From the NCBI RefSeq assembly GCF_932526225.1, contig NC_064041.1:17173888-17237887 (forward strand): a stretch of 64,000 nt of DNA. The letters are read 5' to 3'. Under the pieces are notes generated by a model. That model searched no databases and was not told the DNA's origin. It saw only the letters and a list, made by a program, of their open reading frames with translations. This document shows, one piece after another, positions 35,788 through 49,043 of this stretch. Within the stretch, counting starts at the first letter, position 1. Each line of letters opens with the position of its first letter. This DNA is from Nematostella vectensis (lineage: Eukaryota; Cnidaria; Anthozoa; Actiniaria; Edwardsiidae). The position numbers were made by a program, and so were the translations under genes.

Positions 35788-36982
35788 ATTTCTTTCTTTT
35801 CATTACAAGTTCTATATGTGTAAGTGGTGGCCATAGCTATGATTACTATTATTTAGAATATTTTTTACCTACTAACAGAAAACAACTTGACTGCAAAACA
35901 CTTACTGTGTAGGGCACTCGATATTAGGCATTACTTTCATGTGGATGTAAGGTTGAAATGTCAAAACCTTCATTAACCCGTGAACTACGCTTTAGCGTAT
36001 TACACTTTGTGGTGATCTGATTCTATTGTACTTTTTTGTGTTTTACTAACTATTACCGTTTAACTATCACACTTTGTTTCACGGGTTAATGAAAACCACT
36101 CTAATTACTTACAGTAGTTCTGTTTTAATATTATTATTTACTTGTATAATTTAGATGATCAATACATATTTTTTTATGGCTTTGTAGATCTCATCTCGTT
36201 CCTCATAAATAACAAACAAAATGAAGTTTGTTCTTATTTTGGTGCAAAGGAATCTACAGTAGTTTTCTAATCAGATAATTGTTTTTCTTTGAACACTCAC
36301 CTGTTATTTCAACAGCCTTACTTGAGTTTGCTTGCCTCAGAAATAGACCTTGCTTAATAAACAAAGACATGTTACAAACTTATTTAATAATAGGTAACAA
36401 CTGCAATATTGTATGAAAAGAGTGCCCCTCTCTTCCCCCTGCTATTGTTGAAATTATGCTCAATAAACTTTTACGTCTTCCCTCTCCACCAGTTAAGCAT
36501 TCTATGTATGCTTCCCTGTACAAAATGCACCCCTTCAAATAGAACATTAAAGTTCACATACTTGTTTACTTCCTCAAACTCTTTGCTTTGTGTTTTTTGT
36601 TAACTTCCCAGTAACAAATTGAATACATATAATCAATAAATCTAGCAAGCTTATTTTGCAAACTCACTTTTTTTTATTATTTTTGCGAAAAACCTATCAG
36701 GATTAAGGGGGTCCAGCACAAAGGAAAAAAAAACGAACTAAAAAAAAGCCCATTGGCCTGGGATCGAACCCGGTCTGAAGAACAAAACGGAAACCATACA
36801 TACGGATTACCCAATCGGTATGGCAGCACAAGGCTTTTACGGAAGGCTGTAAAGAACCCGAAGGCCCCAAGCACCGATATTTCCGAGCGAATATGCTGTA
36901 CAACACTCTTGCAAGGTTATCCCAACCCGCGCATTAATGGGGAGGACAATAACCAGGATCACAGGCCTGTAATACGGTTACG
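34943..36982. repeat. 2-kb unit U12
   Basis: 2,040 bp; (TA)n 48 bp at 35738-35785. Shares GTACATGTACAATTAG and AAAGGCGTAAGGGTGG with U16. TTAA-flanked element 35977-36085; tRNA-like block 36748-36823. Confidence 0.96.
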
Positions 36983-38986
36983 CCACGCACAGCTCGCCGA
37001 GATTGTGGATGACAAAAAATAGAGGTCTATTTGGGCGTCTTGGCTCCCTTGGGGACTCGCCATGCGCACGGGCGCATCTCTTTTATAGTGTACATGACAT
37101 CAAATTAGCGAAGAAAAAAGACGCTGTTTTGGTATCATGTGAAAATCATAAAATAAATAGAAATAAAGACGTAAGGGGGGAGAATATTGACATCTTCATA
37201 TTAGAATATTGACAAAATCCGCAATTTTGTCTACGCTGACTAAGTAAAGCTGTAGTTTACTTTAAAGGGGCAGCAACATAGTACTGCGCATGTCTGGAGT
37301 CAGTGATTATTGTAGGCTTTTAAGTGTCAACAAACAGTTGAACTTTTTAAAAGCTATGAATACCTTATTAAATAATATGCAATATTATATTGAAAACTAT
37401 GTTAATTGACAGTTTGTGGTCATTTTTTTTGTTTTGTTTAAAGTCTCCCACATGTACCAAAAGCTCATAAGTCAGTATTAGAATTTCACTGAAGTTCATT
37501 GTGTCAGGGCTCTAGAGCTATTGCAAATCTCTTAACCATGACACTCCCCTTTTAAAGGAAAGTAAAAAAAATCAAAATTGTTGGTGGGGGTCTCTGTTGT
37601 GTTTGTTTTCCTTTTAGTTTTGTTCTATTATTAGTATTATTTTCTTTTTTAGAGGGGGAGGGGAATTCAGCTAAAAATAGCCAAGGGTCAATTCAAGCAA
37701 CTAGTACAAAAGATGTTTTTCTGCAGTCCTTTATTCAATATATTCAAGGTTATCATGCAATTCTGTTGTTTGACTGCATATATATATATATTTTTTTCTT
37801 TCTTTTCATTACAAGTTCTATATGTGTAAGTGGTGACCATAGCTATGATTACTATTATTTAGAATATTTTTTTACCTACTAACAGAAAACAACTTGACTG
37901 CAAAACACTTACTGTAGGGCACTCGATATTAGGCATTACTTTCATGTGGATGTAAGGTTGAAATGTCAAAACCTTCATTAACCCGTGAACTACGCTTTAG
38001 CGTATTACACTTTGTGGTGATCTGATTCTATTGTACTTTTTTGTGTTTTACTAACTATTACCGTTTAACTATCACACTTTGTTTCACGGGTTAATGAAAA
38101 CCACTCTAATTACTTACAGTAGTTCTTTTTTAATATTATTATTTACTTGTATAATTTAGATGAGCAATACATATTTCTTTATGGCTTTGTAGAGCTCATC
38201 TCGTTCCTCATAAATAACAAACAAAATGAAGTTTGTTCTTATTTTGGTGCAAAGGAATCTACAGTAGTTTTCTAATCAGATAATTGTTTTTCTTTGAACA
38301 CTCACCTGTTATTTAAACAGCCTTACTTGAGTTTGCTTGCCTCAGAAATAGACCTTGCTTAATAAACAAAGACATGTTACAAACTTATTTAATAATAGGT
38401 AACAACTGCAATATTGTATGAAGAGAGTGCCCCTCTCTTCCCCCTGCTATTGTTGAAATTATGCTCAATAAACTTTTACCTCTTCCCTCTCCACCAGTTA
38501 AGCATTCTATGTATGCTTCCCTGTACAAAATGCACCCCTTCAAATAGAACATTAAAGTTCACATACTTGTTTACTTCCTCAAACTCTTTGCTTTGTGTTT
38601 TTTGTTAACTTCCCAGGAACAAATTGAATACATATAATCAATAAATCTAGCAAGCTTATTTTGCAAACTCACTTTTTTTATTATTTTTGCGCAAAACCTA
38701 TCAGGATTAAGGGGGTCCAGCACAAAGAAAAAAAAACGAACTAAAAAAAAAGCCTATTGGCCTGGGATCGAACCCGGTCTGAAGAACAAAACGGAAACCA
38801 TACATACGGATTACCCAATCGGTATGGCAGCACAAGGCTTTTACGGAAGGCTGTAAAGAACCCGAAGGCCCCAAGCACCGATATTTCCGAGCGAATATGC
38901 TGTACAACACTCTTGCAAGGTTATCCCAACCCGCGCATTAATGGGGAGGACAATAACCAGGATCACAGGCCTGTAATACGGTTACG
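36983..38986. repeat. 2-kb unit U13
   Basis: 2,004 bp; shares TCTTGGCTCCCTTGG and GCTGTAGTTTAC with U17 (and U14). TTAA-flanked element 37982-38090; tRNA-like block 38752-38827. Confidence 0.96.
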
Positions 38987-41003
38987 CCACGCACAGCTCG
39001 CCGAGATTGTGGATGACAAAAAATAGAGGTCTATTTGGGCGTCTTGGCTCCCTTGGGGACTCGCCATGCTCACGGGCGAATCTCTTTTATAGTGTACATG
39101 ACATCAAATTAGCGAAGAAAAAAGACGCTGTTTTGGTATCATGTGAAAATCATAAAATAAATAGAAATAAAGACGTAAGGGGGGAGAATATTGACATCTT
39201 CATATTAGAATATTGACAAAATCCGCAATTTTGTCTACGCTGACTAAGTAAAGCTGTAGTTTACTTTAAAGGGGCAGCAACATAGTACTGCGCATGTCTG
39301 GAGTCAGTGATTATTGTAGGCTTTTAAGTGTCAACAAACAGTTGAACTTTTTAAAAGCTATGAATACCTTATTAAATAATATGCAATATTATATTGAAAA
39401 CTATGTTAATTGACAGTTTGTGGTCATTTTTTTTGTTTTGTTTAAAGTCTCCCACATGTACCAAAAGCTCATAAGTCAGTATTAGAATTTCACTGAAGTT
39501 CATTGTGTCAGGGCTCTAGAGCTATTGCAAATCTCTTAACCATGACACTCCCCTTTTAAAGGAAAATAAAAAAAAATAAAAATTGTTGGTGGGGGTCTCT
39601 GTTGTGTTTGTTTTCTTTTTAGTTTTGTTCTATTATTATTATTATTATTATTTTACTTTTTAGAGGGGGAGGGGAATTCAGCTAAAAATAGCCAAGGGTC
39701 AATTCAAGCAACTAGTACAAAAGATGTTTTTTTGCAGTCCTTTATTCAATATATTCAAGGTTATCATGCAATTCTGTTGTTTGACTGCATATATATATAT
39801 ATATTTTTTTTTCTTTTTTTTTCATTACAAGTTCTAAATGTGTAAGTGGTGACATATAGCTATGATTACTATTATTTAGAATATTTTTTTACCTACTAAC
39901 AGAAAACAACTTGACTGCAAAACACTTACTGTAGGGCACTCGATATTAGGCATTACTTTCATGTGGATGTAAGGTTGAAAGGTCAAAACCTTCATTAACC
40001 CGTGAACTACGCTTTAGCGTATTACACTTTGTGGTGATCTGATTCTATTGTACTTTTTTGTGTTTTACTAACTATTACCGTTTAACTATCACACTTTGTT
40101 TCACGGGTTAATGAAAACCACTCTAATTACTTACAGTAGTTCTTTTTTAATATTATTATTTACTTGTATAATTTAGATGAGCAATACATATTTCTTTATG
40201 GCTTTGTAGAGCTCATCTCGTTCCTCATAAATAACAAACAAAATGAAGTTTGTTCTTATTTTGGTGCAAAGGAATCTACAGTAGTTTTCTAATCAGATAA
40301 TTGTTTTTCTTTTAACACTCACCTGTTATTTCAACAGCCTTACTTGAGTTTGCTTGTCTCAGAAATAGACCTTGCTTAATAAACAAAGACATGTTACAAA
40401 CTTATTTAATAATAGGTAACAACTGCAATATTGTATGAAGAGAGTGCCCCTCTCTTCCCCCTGCTTTTGTTTAAATTATGCTCAATAAACTTTTACCTCT
40501 TCCCTCTCCACCAGTTAAGCATTCTATGTATGCTTCCCTGTACAAAATGCACCCCTTCAAATAGAACATTAAAGTTCACATACTTGTTTACTTCCTCAAA
40601 CTCTTTGCTTTGTGTTTTTTGTTAACTTCCTAGGAACAAATTGAATACATATAATCAATAAATCTAGCAAGCTCATTTTGCAAACTCACTTTTTTTATTA
40701 TTTTTGCGCAAAACCTATCAGGATTAAGGGGGTCCAGCACAAAGAAAAAAAAACGAACTAAAAAAAAAGCCCATTGGCCTGGGATCGAACCCGGTCTGAA
40801 GAACAAAACGGAAACCATACATACGGAGTACCCAATCGGTATGGCAGCACAAGGCTTTTACGGAAGGCTGTAAAGAACCCGAAGGCTCCAAGCACCGATA
40901 TTTCCGAGCGAATATGCTGTACAACACTCTTGCAAGGTTATCCCAACCCGCGCATTAATGGGGAGGACAATAACCAGGATCCCAGGCCTGTAATACGGTT
41001 ACG
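38987..41003. repeat. 2-kb unit U14
   Basis: 2,017 bp; head like U13, rear part like U10, so a mosaic. TTAA-flanked element 39999-40107; tRNA-like block 40769-40844. Confidence 0.96.
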
Positions 41004-43014
41004 CCACGCACAGCTCGCCGAGATTGTGGATGACAAAAAATAGAAGTCTATTTGGGCGTCTTGGGTCCCTTGGGGACTCGCCATGCGCACGAGCGAATCT
41101 CTTTTATTGTGTACATGACATCAAATTAGCGAAGAAAAAAGACGCTGTTTTGGTATCATGTGAAAAGCATAAAATAAATAGAAATAAAGACGTAAGGGGG
41201 GAGAATATTGACATCTTCATATTAGAATATTGACAAAATCCGCAATTTTGTCTACGCTGACTAAGTAAAGCTGTATTTTACTTTAAAGAAGCAGCAACAT
41301 AGTACTGCGCATGTCTGGAGTCAGTGATTATTGTAGGCTTTTAAGTGTCTACAAACAGTTGAACTTTTTAAAAGCTGTCAATACCTTATTAAATAATATG
41401 CAATATTATATTGAAAACTATGTTAATTGACAGTTTGTGGTCATTTTTTTGTTTTGTTTAAAGTCTCCCACATGTACCAAAAGCTCATAAGTCAGTGTTA
41501 GAATTTCACTGAAGTTCATTGTGTCAGGGCTCTAGAGCTATTGCAAATCTCTTAACCATGACACTCCCCTTTTAAAGGAAAGTAAAAAAAATCAAAATTG
41601 TTGGTGGGGGTCTCTGTTGTGTTTGTTTTCTTTTTAGTTTTGTTCTATTATTATTAGTATTATTTTATTTTTTAGAGGGGGAGGGGAATTCAGCTAAAAA
41701 TAGCCAAGGGTCAATTCAAGCAACTAGTACAAAAGATGTTTTTTGCAGTCCTTTATTCAATATATTCAAGGTTATCATGCAATTCTGTTGTTTGACTGCA
41801 TATATATATATATATTTTTTTTTTCTTTCTTTCCATTACAAGTTCTATATGTGTAAGTGGTGACCATAGCTATGATTACTATTATTTAGAATAATTTTTT
41901 ACCTACTAAAAGAAAACAACTTGACTGCAAAACACTTACTGTAGGGCACTCGATATTAGGCATTACTTTCATGTGGATGTAAGGTTGAAATGTCAAAACC
42001 TTCATTAACCCGTGAACTACGCTTTAGCGTATTACACTTTGTTGTGATCTGATTCTATTGTTCTTTTTTTGTGTTTTACTAACTATTACCGTTTAACTAT
42101 CACACTTTGTTTCACGGGTTAATGAAAACCACTCTAATTACTTACAGTAATTCTTTTGTAATATTATTATTTACTTGTATAATTTAGATGAGCAATACAT
42201 ATTTCTTTATGGCTTTGTAGAGCTCATCTCGTTCCTCATAAATAACAAACAAAATGAAGTTTGTTCTTATTTGGTGAAAAGGAATCTACATTAGTTTTCT
42301 AATCAGATAATTGTTTTTTTTAACACTCACCTGTTATTTCAACAGCTCTTACTTGAGTTTGCTTGTCTCAGAAATAGACCTTGCTTAATAAACAAAGACA
42401 TGTTACAAACTTATTTAATAATAGGTAACAACTGCAATATTGTATGAAGAGAGTGCCCCTCTCTTCCCCCTGCTATTGTTGAAATTATGCTCAATAAACT
42501 GTTACCTCTCCCCTCTCCACCAGTTAAGCATTCTATATATGCTTCCCTGTACATAATGCGCCCCTTCAAATAGAACATTGAAGTTCACATACTTGTTTAC
42601 TTCCTCAAACTCTTTGCTTTGTGTTTTTTGTTAACTTCCTAGGAACAAATTGAATACATATAATCAATAAATCTAGCAAGCTTATTTTGCAAACTCACTT
42701 TTTTTTATTATTTCTGCGCAAAACCTATCAGGATTAAGGGGGTCCAGCACAAAGATAAAAAAAACGAACTAAAAAAAAAGCCCATTGGCCTGGGATCGAA
42801 CCCGGTCTGAAGAACAAAACGGAAACCATACATACGGATTACCCAATCGGTATGGCAGCACAAGGCTTTTACGGAAGGCTGTAAAGAACCCGAAGGCCCC
42901 AAGCACCGATATTTCCGAGCGAATATGCTGTACAACACTCTTGCAAGGTTATCCCAACCCGCGCATTAATGGGGAGGACAATAACCAGGATCCCAGGCCT
43001 GTAATACGGTTACG
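41004..43014. repeat. 2-kb unit U15
   Basis: 2,011 bp; second copy of U11, including the 110-bp TTAA-flanked element at 42009-42118. tRNA-like block 42780-42855. Confidence 0.96.
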
Positions 43015-45027
43015 CCACGCACAGCTCGCCGAGATTGTGGATGACAAAAAATAGAGGTCTATTTGGGCGTCTTGGGTCCCTTGGGGACTCGCCATGCGCA
43101 CGGGCGCTTCTCTTTTATAGTGTACATGTACAATTAGCGAAGAAAAAAGACGCTGTTTTGGTATCATGTGAAAAGCATAAAATAAATAGAAATAAAGGCG
43201 TAAGGGTGGAGAATATTGACATCTTCATATTAGAATATTGACAAAATCCGCAATTTTGACTACGCTGACTAAGTAAAGCTGTATTTTACTTTAAAGGGGC
43301 AGCAACATAGTACTGCGCATGTCTGGAGTCAGTGATTATTGTAGGCTTTTAAGTGTCAACAAACAGTTGAACTTTTTAAAAGCTATGAATACCTTATTAA
43401 ATAATATGCAATATTATATTGAAAACTATGTTAATTGACAGTTTGTGGTCATTTTTTTTTGTTTTGTTTAAAGTCTCCCACATGTACCAAAAGCTCATAA
43501 GTCAGTATTAGAATTTCACTGAAGTTCATTGTGTCAGGGCTCTAGAGCTATTGCAAATCTCTTAACCATGACACTCCCCTTTTAAAGGAAAGTAAAAAAA
43601 TAATCAAAATTGTTGGTGGGGGTCTCTGTTGTGTTTGTTTTCTTTTTAGTTTTGTTATATTATTAGTATTATTTTCTTTTTTAGAGGGGGAGGGGAATTC
43701 AGCTAAAAATAGCCAAGGGTCAATTCAAGCAACTAGTACAAAAGTTGTTTTTTTGCAGTCCTTTTTTCAATATATTCAAGGTTATCATGCAATTCTGTTG
43801 TTTGACTGCATATATATATATATATATATATCTATTTCTTTCTTTTCATTACAAGTTCTATATGTGTAAGTGGTGACCATAGCTATGATTACTATTATTT
43901 AGAATATTTTTTACCTACTAACAGAAAACAACTTGACTGCAAAACACTTACTGTAGGGCACTCGATATTAGGCATTACTTTCATGTGGATGTAAGGTTGA
44001 AATGTCAAAACCTTCATTAACCCGTGAACTACGCTTTAGCGTATTACACTTTGTGGTGATCTGATTCTATTGTACTTTTTTGTGTTTTACTAACTATTAC
44101 CGTTTAACTATCACACTTTGTTTCACGGGTTAATGAAAACCACTCTAATTACTTACAGTAGTTCTTTTTTAATATTATTATTTACTTGTATAATTTAGAT
44201 GATCAATACATATTTCTTTATGGCTTTGTAGAGCTCATCTCGTTCCTCATAAATAACAAACAAAATGAAGTTTGTTCTTATTTTGGTGCAAAGGAATCTA
44301 CAGTAGTTTTCTAATCAGATAATTGTTTTTCTTTGAACACTCACCTGTTATTTCAACAGCCTTACTTGAGTTTGCTTGCCTCAGAAATAGACCTTGCTTA
44401 ATAAACAAAGACATGTTACAAACTTATTTAATAATAGGTAACAACTGCAATATTGTATGAAAAGAGTGCCCCTCTCTTCCCCCTGCTATTGTTGAAATTA
44501 TGCTCAATAAACTTTTACGTCTTCCCTCTCCACCAGTTAAGCATTCTATGTATGCTTCCCTGTACAAAATGCACCCCTTCAAATAGAACATTAAAGTTCA
44601 CATACTTGTTTACTTCCTCAAACTCTTTGCTTTGTGTTTTTTGTTAACTTCCCAGGAACAAATTGAATACATATAATCAATAAATCTAGCAAGCTTATTT
44701 TGCAAACTCACTTTTTTTTTATTATTTTTGCGAAAAACCTATCAGGATTAAGGGGGTCCAGCACAAAGGAAAAAAAAACGAACTAAAAAAAAGCCCATTG
44801 GCCTGGGATCGAACCCGGTCTGAAGAACAAAACGGAAACCATACATACGGATTACCCAATCGGTATGGCAGCACAAGGCTTTTACGGAAGGCTGTAAAGA
44901 ACCCGAAGGCCCCAAGCACCGATATTTCCGAGCGAATATGCTGTACAACACTCTTGCAAGGTTATTCCAACCCGCGCATTAATGGGGAGGACAATAACCA
45001 GGATCACAGGCCTGTAATACGGTTACG
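43015..45027. repeat. 2-kb unit U16
   Basis: 2,013 bp; second copy of U12 but with a much shorter (TA)n (22 bp, 43810-43831, against 48 bp). TTAA-flanked element 44021-44129; tRNA-like block 44793-44868. Confidence 0.96.
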
Positions 45028-47034
45028 CCACGCACAGCTCGCCGAGATTGTGGATGACAAAAAATAGAGGTCTATTTGGGCGTCTTGGCTCCCTTGGGGA
45101 CTCGCCATGCGCACGGGCGCATCTCTTTTATAGTGTACATGACATCAAATTAGCGAAGAAAAAAGACGCTGTTTTGGTATCATGTGAAAATCATAAAATA
45201 AATAGAAATAAAGACGTAAGGGGGGAGAATATTGACATCTTCATATTAGAATATTGACAAAATCCGCAATTTTGTCTACGCTGACTAAGTAAAGCTGTAG
45301 TTTACTTTAAAGGGGCAGCAACATAGTACTGCGCATGTCTGGAGTCAGTGATTATTGTAGGCTTTTAAGTGTCAACAAACAGTTGAACTTTTTAAAAGCT
45401 ATGAATACCTTATTAAATAATATGCAATATTATATTGAAAACTATGTTAATTGACAGTTTGTGGTCATTTTTTTTGTTTTGTTTAAAGTCTCCCACATGT
45501 ACCAAAAGCTCATAAGTCAGTATTAGAATTTCACTGAAGTTCATTGTGTCAGGGCTCTAGAGCTATTGCAAATCTCTTAACCATGACACTCCCCTTTTAA
45601 AGGAAAGTAAAAAAAATCAAAATTGTTGGTGAGGGTCTCTGTTGTGTTTGTTTTCTTTTTAGTTTTGTTCTATTATTAGTATTATTTTCTTTTTTAGAGG
45701 GGGAGGGGAATTCAGCTAAAAATAGCCAAGGGTCAATTCAAGCAACTAGTACAAAAGATGTTTTTCTGCAGTCCTTTATTCAATATATTCAAGGTTATCA
45801 TGCAATTCTGTTGTTTGACTGCATATATATATATATTTTTTTTTCTTTCTTTTCATTACAAGTTCTATATGTGTAAGTGGTGACCATAGCTATGATTACT
45901 ATTATTTAGAATATTTTTTTACCTACTAACAGAAAACAACTTGACTGCAAAACACTTACTGTAGGGCACTCGATATTAGGCATTACTTTCATGTGGATGT
46001 AAGGTTGAAATGTCAAAACCTTCATTAACCCGTGAACTACGCTTTAGCGTATTACACTTTGTGGTGATCTGATTCTATTGTACTTTTTTGTGTTTTACTA
46101 ACTATTACCGTTTAACTATCACACTTTGTTTCACGGGTTAATGAAAACCACTCTAATTACTTACAGTAGTTCTTTTTTAATATTATTATTTACTTGTATA
46201 ATTTAGATGAGCAATACATATTTCTTTATGGCTTTGTAGAGCTCATCTCGTTCCTCATAAATAACAAACAAAATGAAGTTTGTTCTTATTTTGGTGCAAA
46301 GGAATCTACAGTAGTTTTCTAATCAGATAATTGTTTTTCTTTGAACACTCACCTGTTATTTCAACAGCCTTACTTGAGTTTGCTTGCCTCAGAAATAGAC
46401 CTTGATTAATAAACAAAGACATGTTACAAACTTATTTAATAATAGGTAACAACTGCAATATTGTATGAAGAGAGTGTCCCTCTCTTCCCCCTGCTATTGT
46501 TGAAATTATGCTCAATAAACTTTTACCTCTTCCCTCTCCACCAGTTAAGCATTCTATGTATGCTTCCCTGTACAAAATGCACCCCTTCAAATAGAACATT
46601 AAAGTTCACATACTTGTTTACTTCCTCAAACTCTTTGCTTTGTGTTTTTTGTTAACTTCCTAGGAACAAATTGAATACATATAATCAATAAATCTAGCAA
46701 GCTTATTTTGCAAACTCACTTTTTTTATTATTTTTGCGCAAAACCTATCAGGATTAAGGGGGTCCAGCACAAAGAAAAAAAAAACGAACTAAAAAAAAAG
46801 CCCATTGGCCTGGGATCGAACCCGGTCTGAAGAACAAAACAGAAACCATACATACGGATTACCCAATCGGTATGGCAGCACAAGGCTTTTACGGAAGGCT
46901 GTGAAGAACCCGAAGGCTCCAAGCACCGATATTTCCGAGCGAATATGCTGTACAACACTCTTGCAAGGTTATCCCAACCCGCGCATTAATGGGGAGGACA
47001 ATAACCAGGATCCCAGGCCTGTAATACGGTTACG
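45028..47034. repeat. 2-kb unit U17
   Basis: 2,007 bp; second copy of U13. TTAA-flanked element 46029-46137; tRNA-like block 46800-46875. Confidence 0.96.
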
Positions 47035-49043
47035 CCACGCACAGCTCGCCGAGATTGTGGATGACAAAAAATAGAGGTCTATTTGGGCGTCTTGGGTCCC
47101 TTGGGGACTCGCCATGCGCACGGGCGAATCTCTTTTATTGTGTACATGACATCAAATTAGCGAAGAAAAAAGACGCTGTTTTGGTATCATGTGAAAAGCA
47201 TAAAATAAATAGAAATAAAGACGTAAGGGGGGAGAATATTGACATCTTCATATTAGAATATTGACAAAATCCGCAATTTTGTCTACGCTGACTAAGTAAA
47301 GCTGTATTTTACTTTAAAGAAGCAGCAACATAGTACTGCGCATGTCTGGAGTCAGTGATTATTGTAGGCTTTTAAGTGTCTACAAACAGTTGAACTTTTT
47401 AAAAGCTGTCAATACCTTATTAAATAATATGCAATATTATATTGAAAACTATGTTAATTGACAGTTTGTGGTCATTTTTTTTTTGTTTTGTTTAAAGTCT
47501 CCCACATGTACCAAAAGCTCATAAGTCAGTGTTAGAATTTCACTGAAGTTCATTGTGTCAGGGCTCTAGAGCTATTGCAAATCTCTTAACCATGACACTC
47601 CCCTTTTAAAGGAAAGTAAAAAAAAAATCAAAATTGTTGGTGGGGGTCTCTGTTGTGTTTGTTTTCTTTTTAGTTTTGTTCTATTATTATTATTATTTTA
47701 TTTTTTAGAGGGGGAGGGGAATTCAGCTAAAAATAGCCAAGGGTCAATTCAATCAACTAGTACAAAAGATGTTTTGTTTGCAGTCCTTTATTCAATATAT
47801 TCAAGGTTATCATGCAATTCTGTTGTTTGACTGCATATATATATATTTTTTTTCTTTCTTTTCATTACAAGTTCTATATGTGTAAGTGGTGACCATAGCT
47901 ATGATTACTATTATTTAGAATATTTTTTTACCTACTAACAGAAAACAACTTGACTGCAAAACACTTACTGTAGGGCACTCGATATTAGGCATTACTTTCA
48001 TGTGGATGTAAGGTTGAAATGTCAAAACCTTCATTAACCCGTGAACTACGCTTTAGCGTATTACACTTTGTGGTGATCTGATTCTATTGTACTTTTTTGT
48101 GTTTTACTAACTATTACCGTTTAACTATCACACTTTGTTTCACGGGTTAATGAAAACCACTCTAATTACTTACAGTAGTTCTTTTTTAATATTATTATTT
48201 ACTTGTATAATTTAGATGAGCAATACATATTTCTTTATGGCTTTGTAGAGCTCATCTCGTTCCTCATAAATAACAAACAAAATGAAGTTTGTTCTTATTT
48301 TGGTGCAAAGGAATCTACAGTAGTTTTCTAATCAGATAATTGTTTTTCTTTTAACACTCACCTGTTATTTCAACAGCCTTACTTGAGTTTGCTTGTCTCA
48401 GAAATAGACCTTGCTTAATAAACAAAGACATGTTACAAACTTATTTAATAATAGGTAACAACTGCAATATTGTATGAAGAGAGTGCCCCTCTCTTCCCCC
48501 TGCTATTGTTGAAATTATGCTCAATAAAATTTTACCTCTTCCCTCTCCACCAGTTAAGCATTCTATGTATGCTTCCCTGTACAAAATGCACCCCTTCAAA
48601 TAGAACATTAAAGTTCACATACTTGTTTACTTCCTCAAACTCTTTGCTTTGTGTTTTTTGTTAACTTCCTAGGAACAAATTGAATACATATAATCACTAA
48701 ATCTAGCAAGCTTATTTTGCAAACTCACTTTTTTTTATTATTTTTGCGCAAAACCTATCAGGATTAAGGGGGTCCAGCACAAAGAAAAAAAAACGAACTA
48801 AAAAAAACGCCCATTGGCCTGGGATCGAACCCGGTCTGAAGAACAAAACGGAAACCATACATACGGATTACCCAATCGGTATGGCAGCACAAGGCTTTTA
48901 AGGAAGGCTGTAAAGAACCCGAAGGCCCCAAGCACCGATATTTCCGAGCGAATATGCTGTACAACACTCTTGCAAGGTTATCCCAACCCGCGCATTAATG
49001 GGGAGGACAATAACCAGGATCCCAGGCCTGTAATACGGTTACG
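47035..49043. repeat. 2-kb unit U18
   Basis: 2,009 bp; carries U11/U15 markers (AAAGAAGCAGC, GTCAGTGTTAG) rather than those of U14, so the four-unit pattern breaks here. TTAA-flanked element 48038-48146; tRNA-like block 48809-48884. Confidence 0.96.

Larger units (their letters stand above)
32000..46700. repeat. ~8.06-kb four-unit duplication (U11-U13 and U15-U17)
   Basis: U11, U12 and U13 match U15, U16 and U17 through private substitutions at offsets of 8,045-8,072 bp, and the rear of U10 matches the rear of U14. The boundaries given are approximate. TA-tract lengths differ between the copies. Confidence 0.82.
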
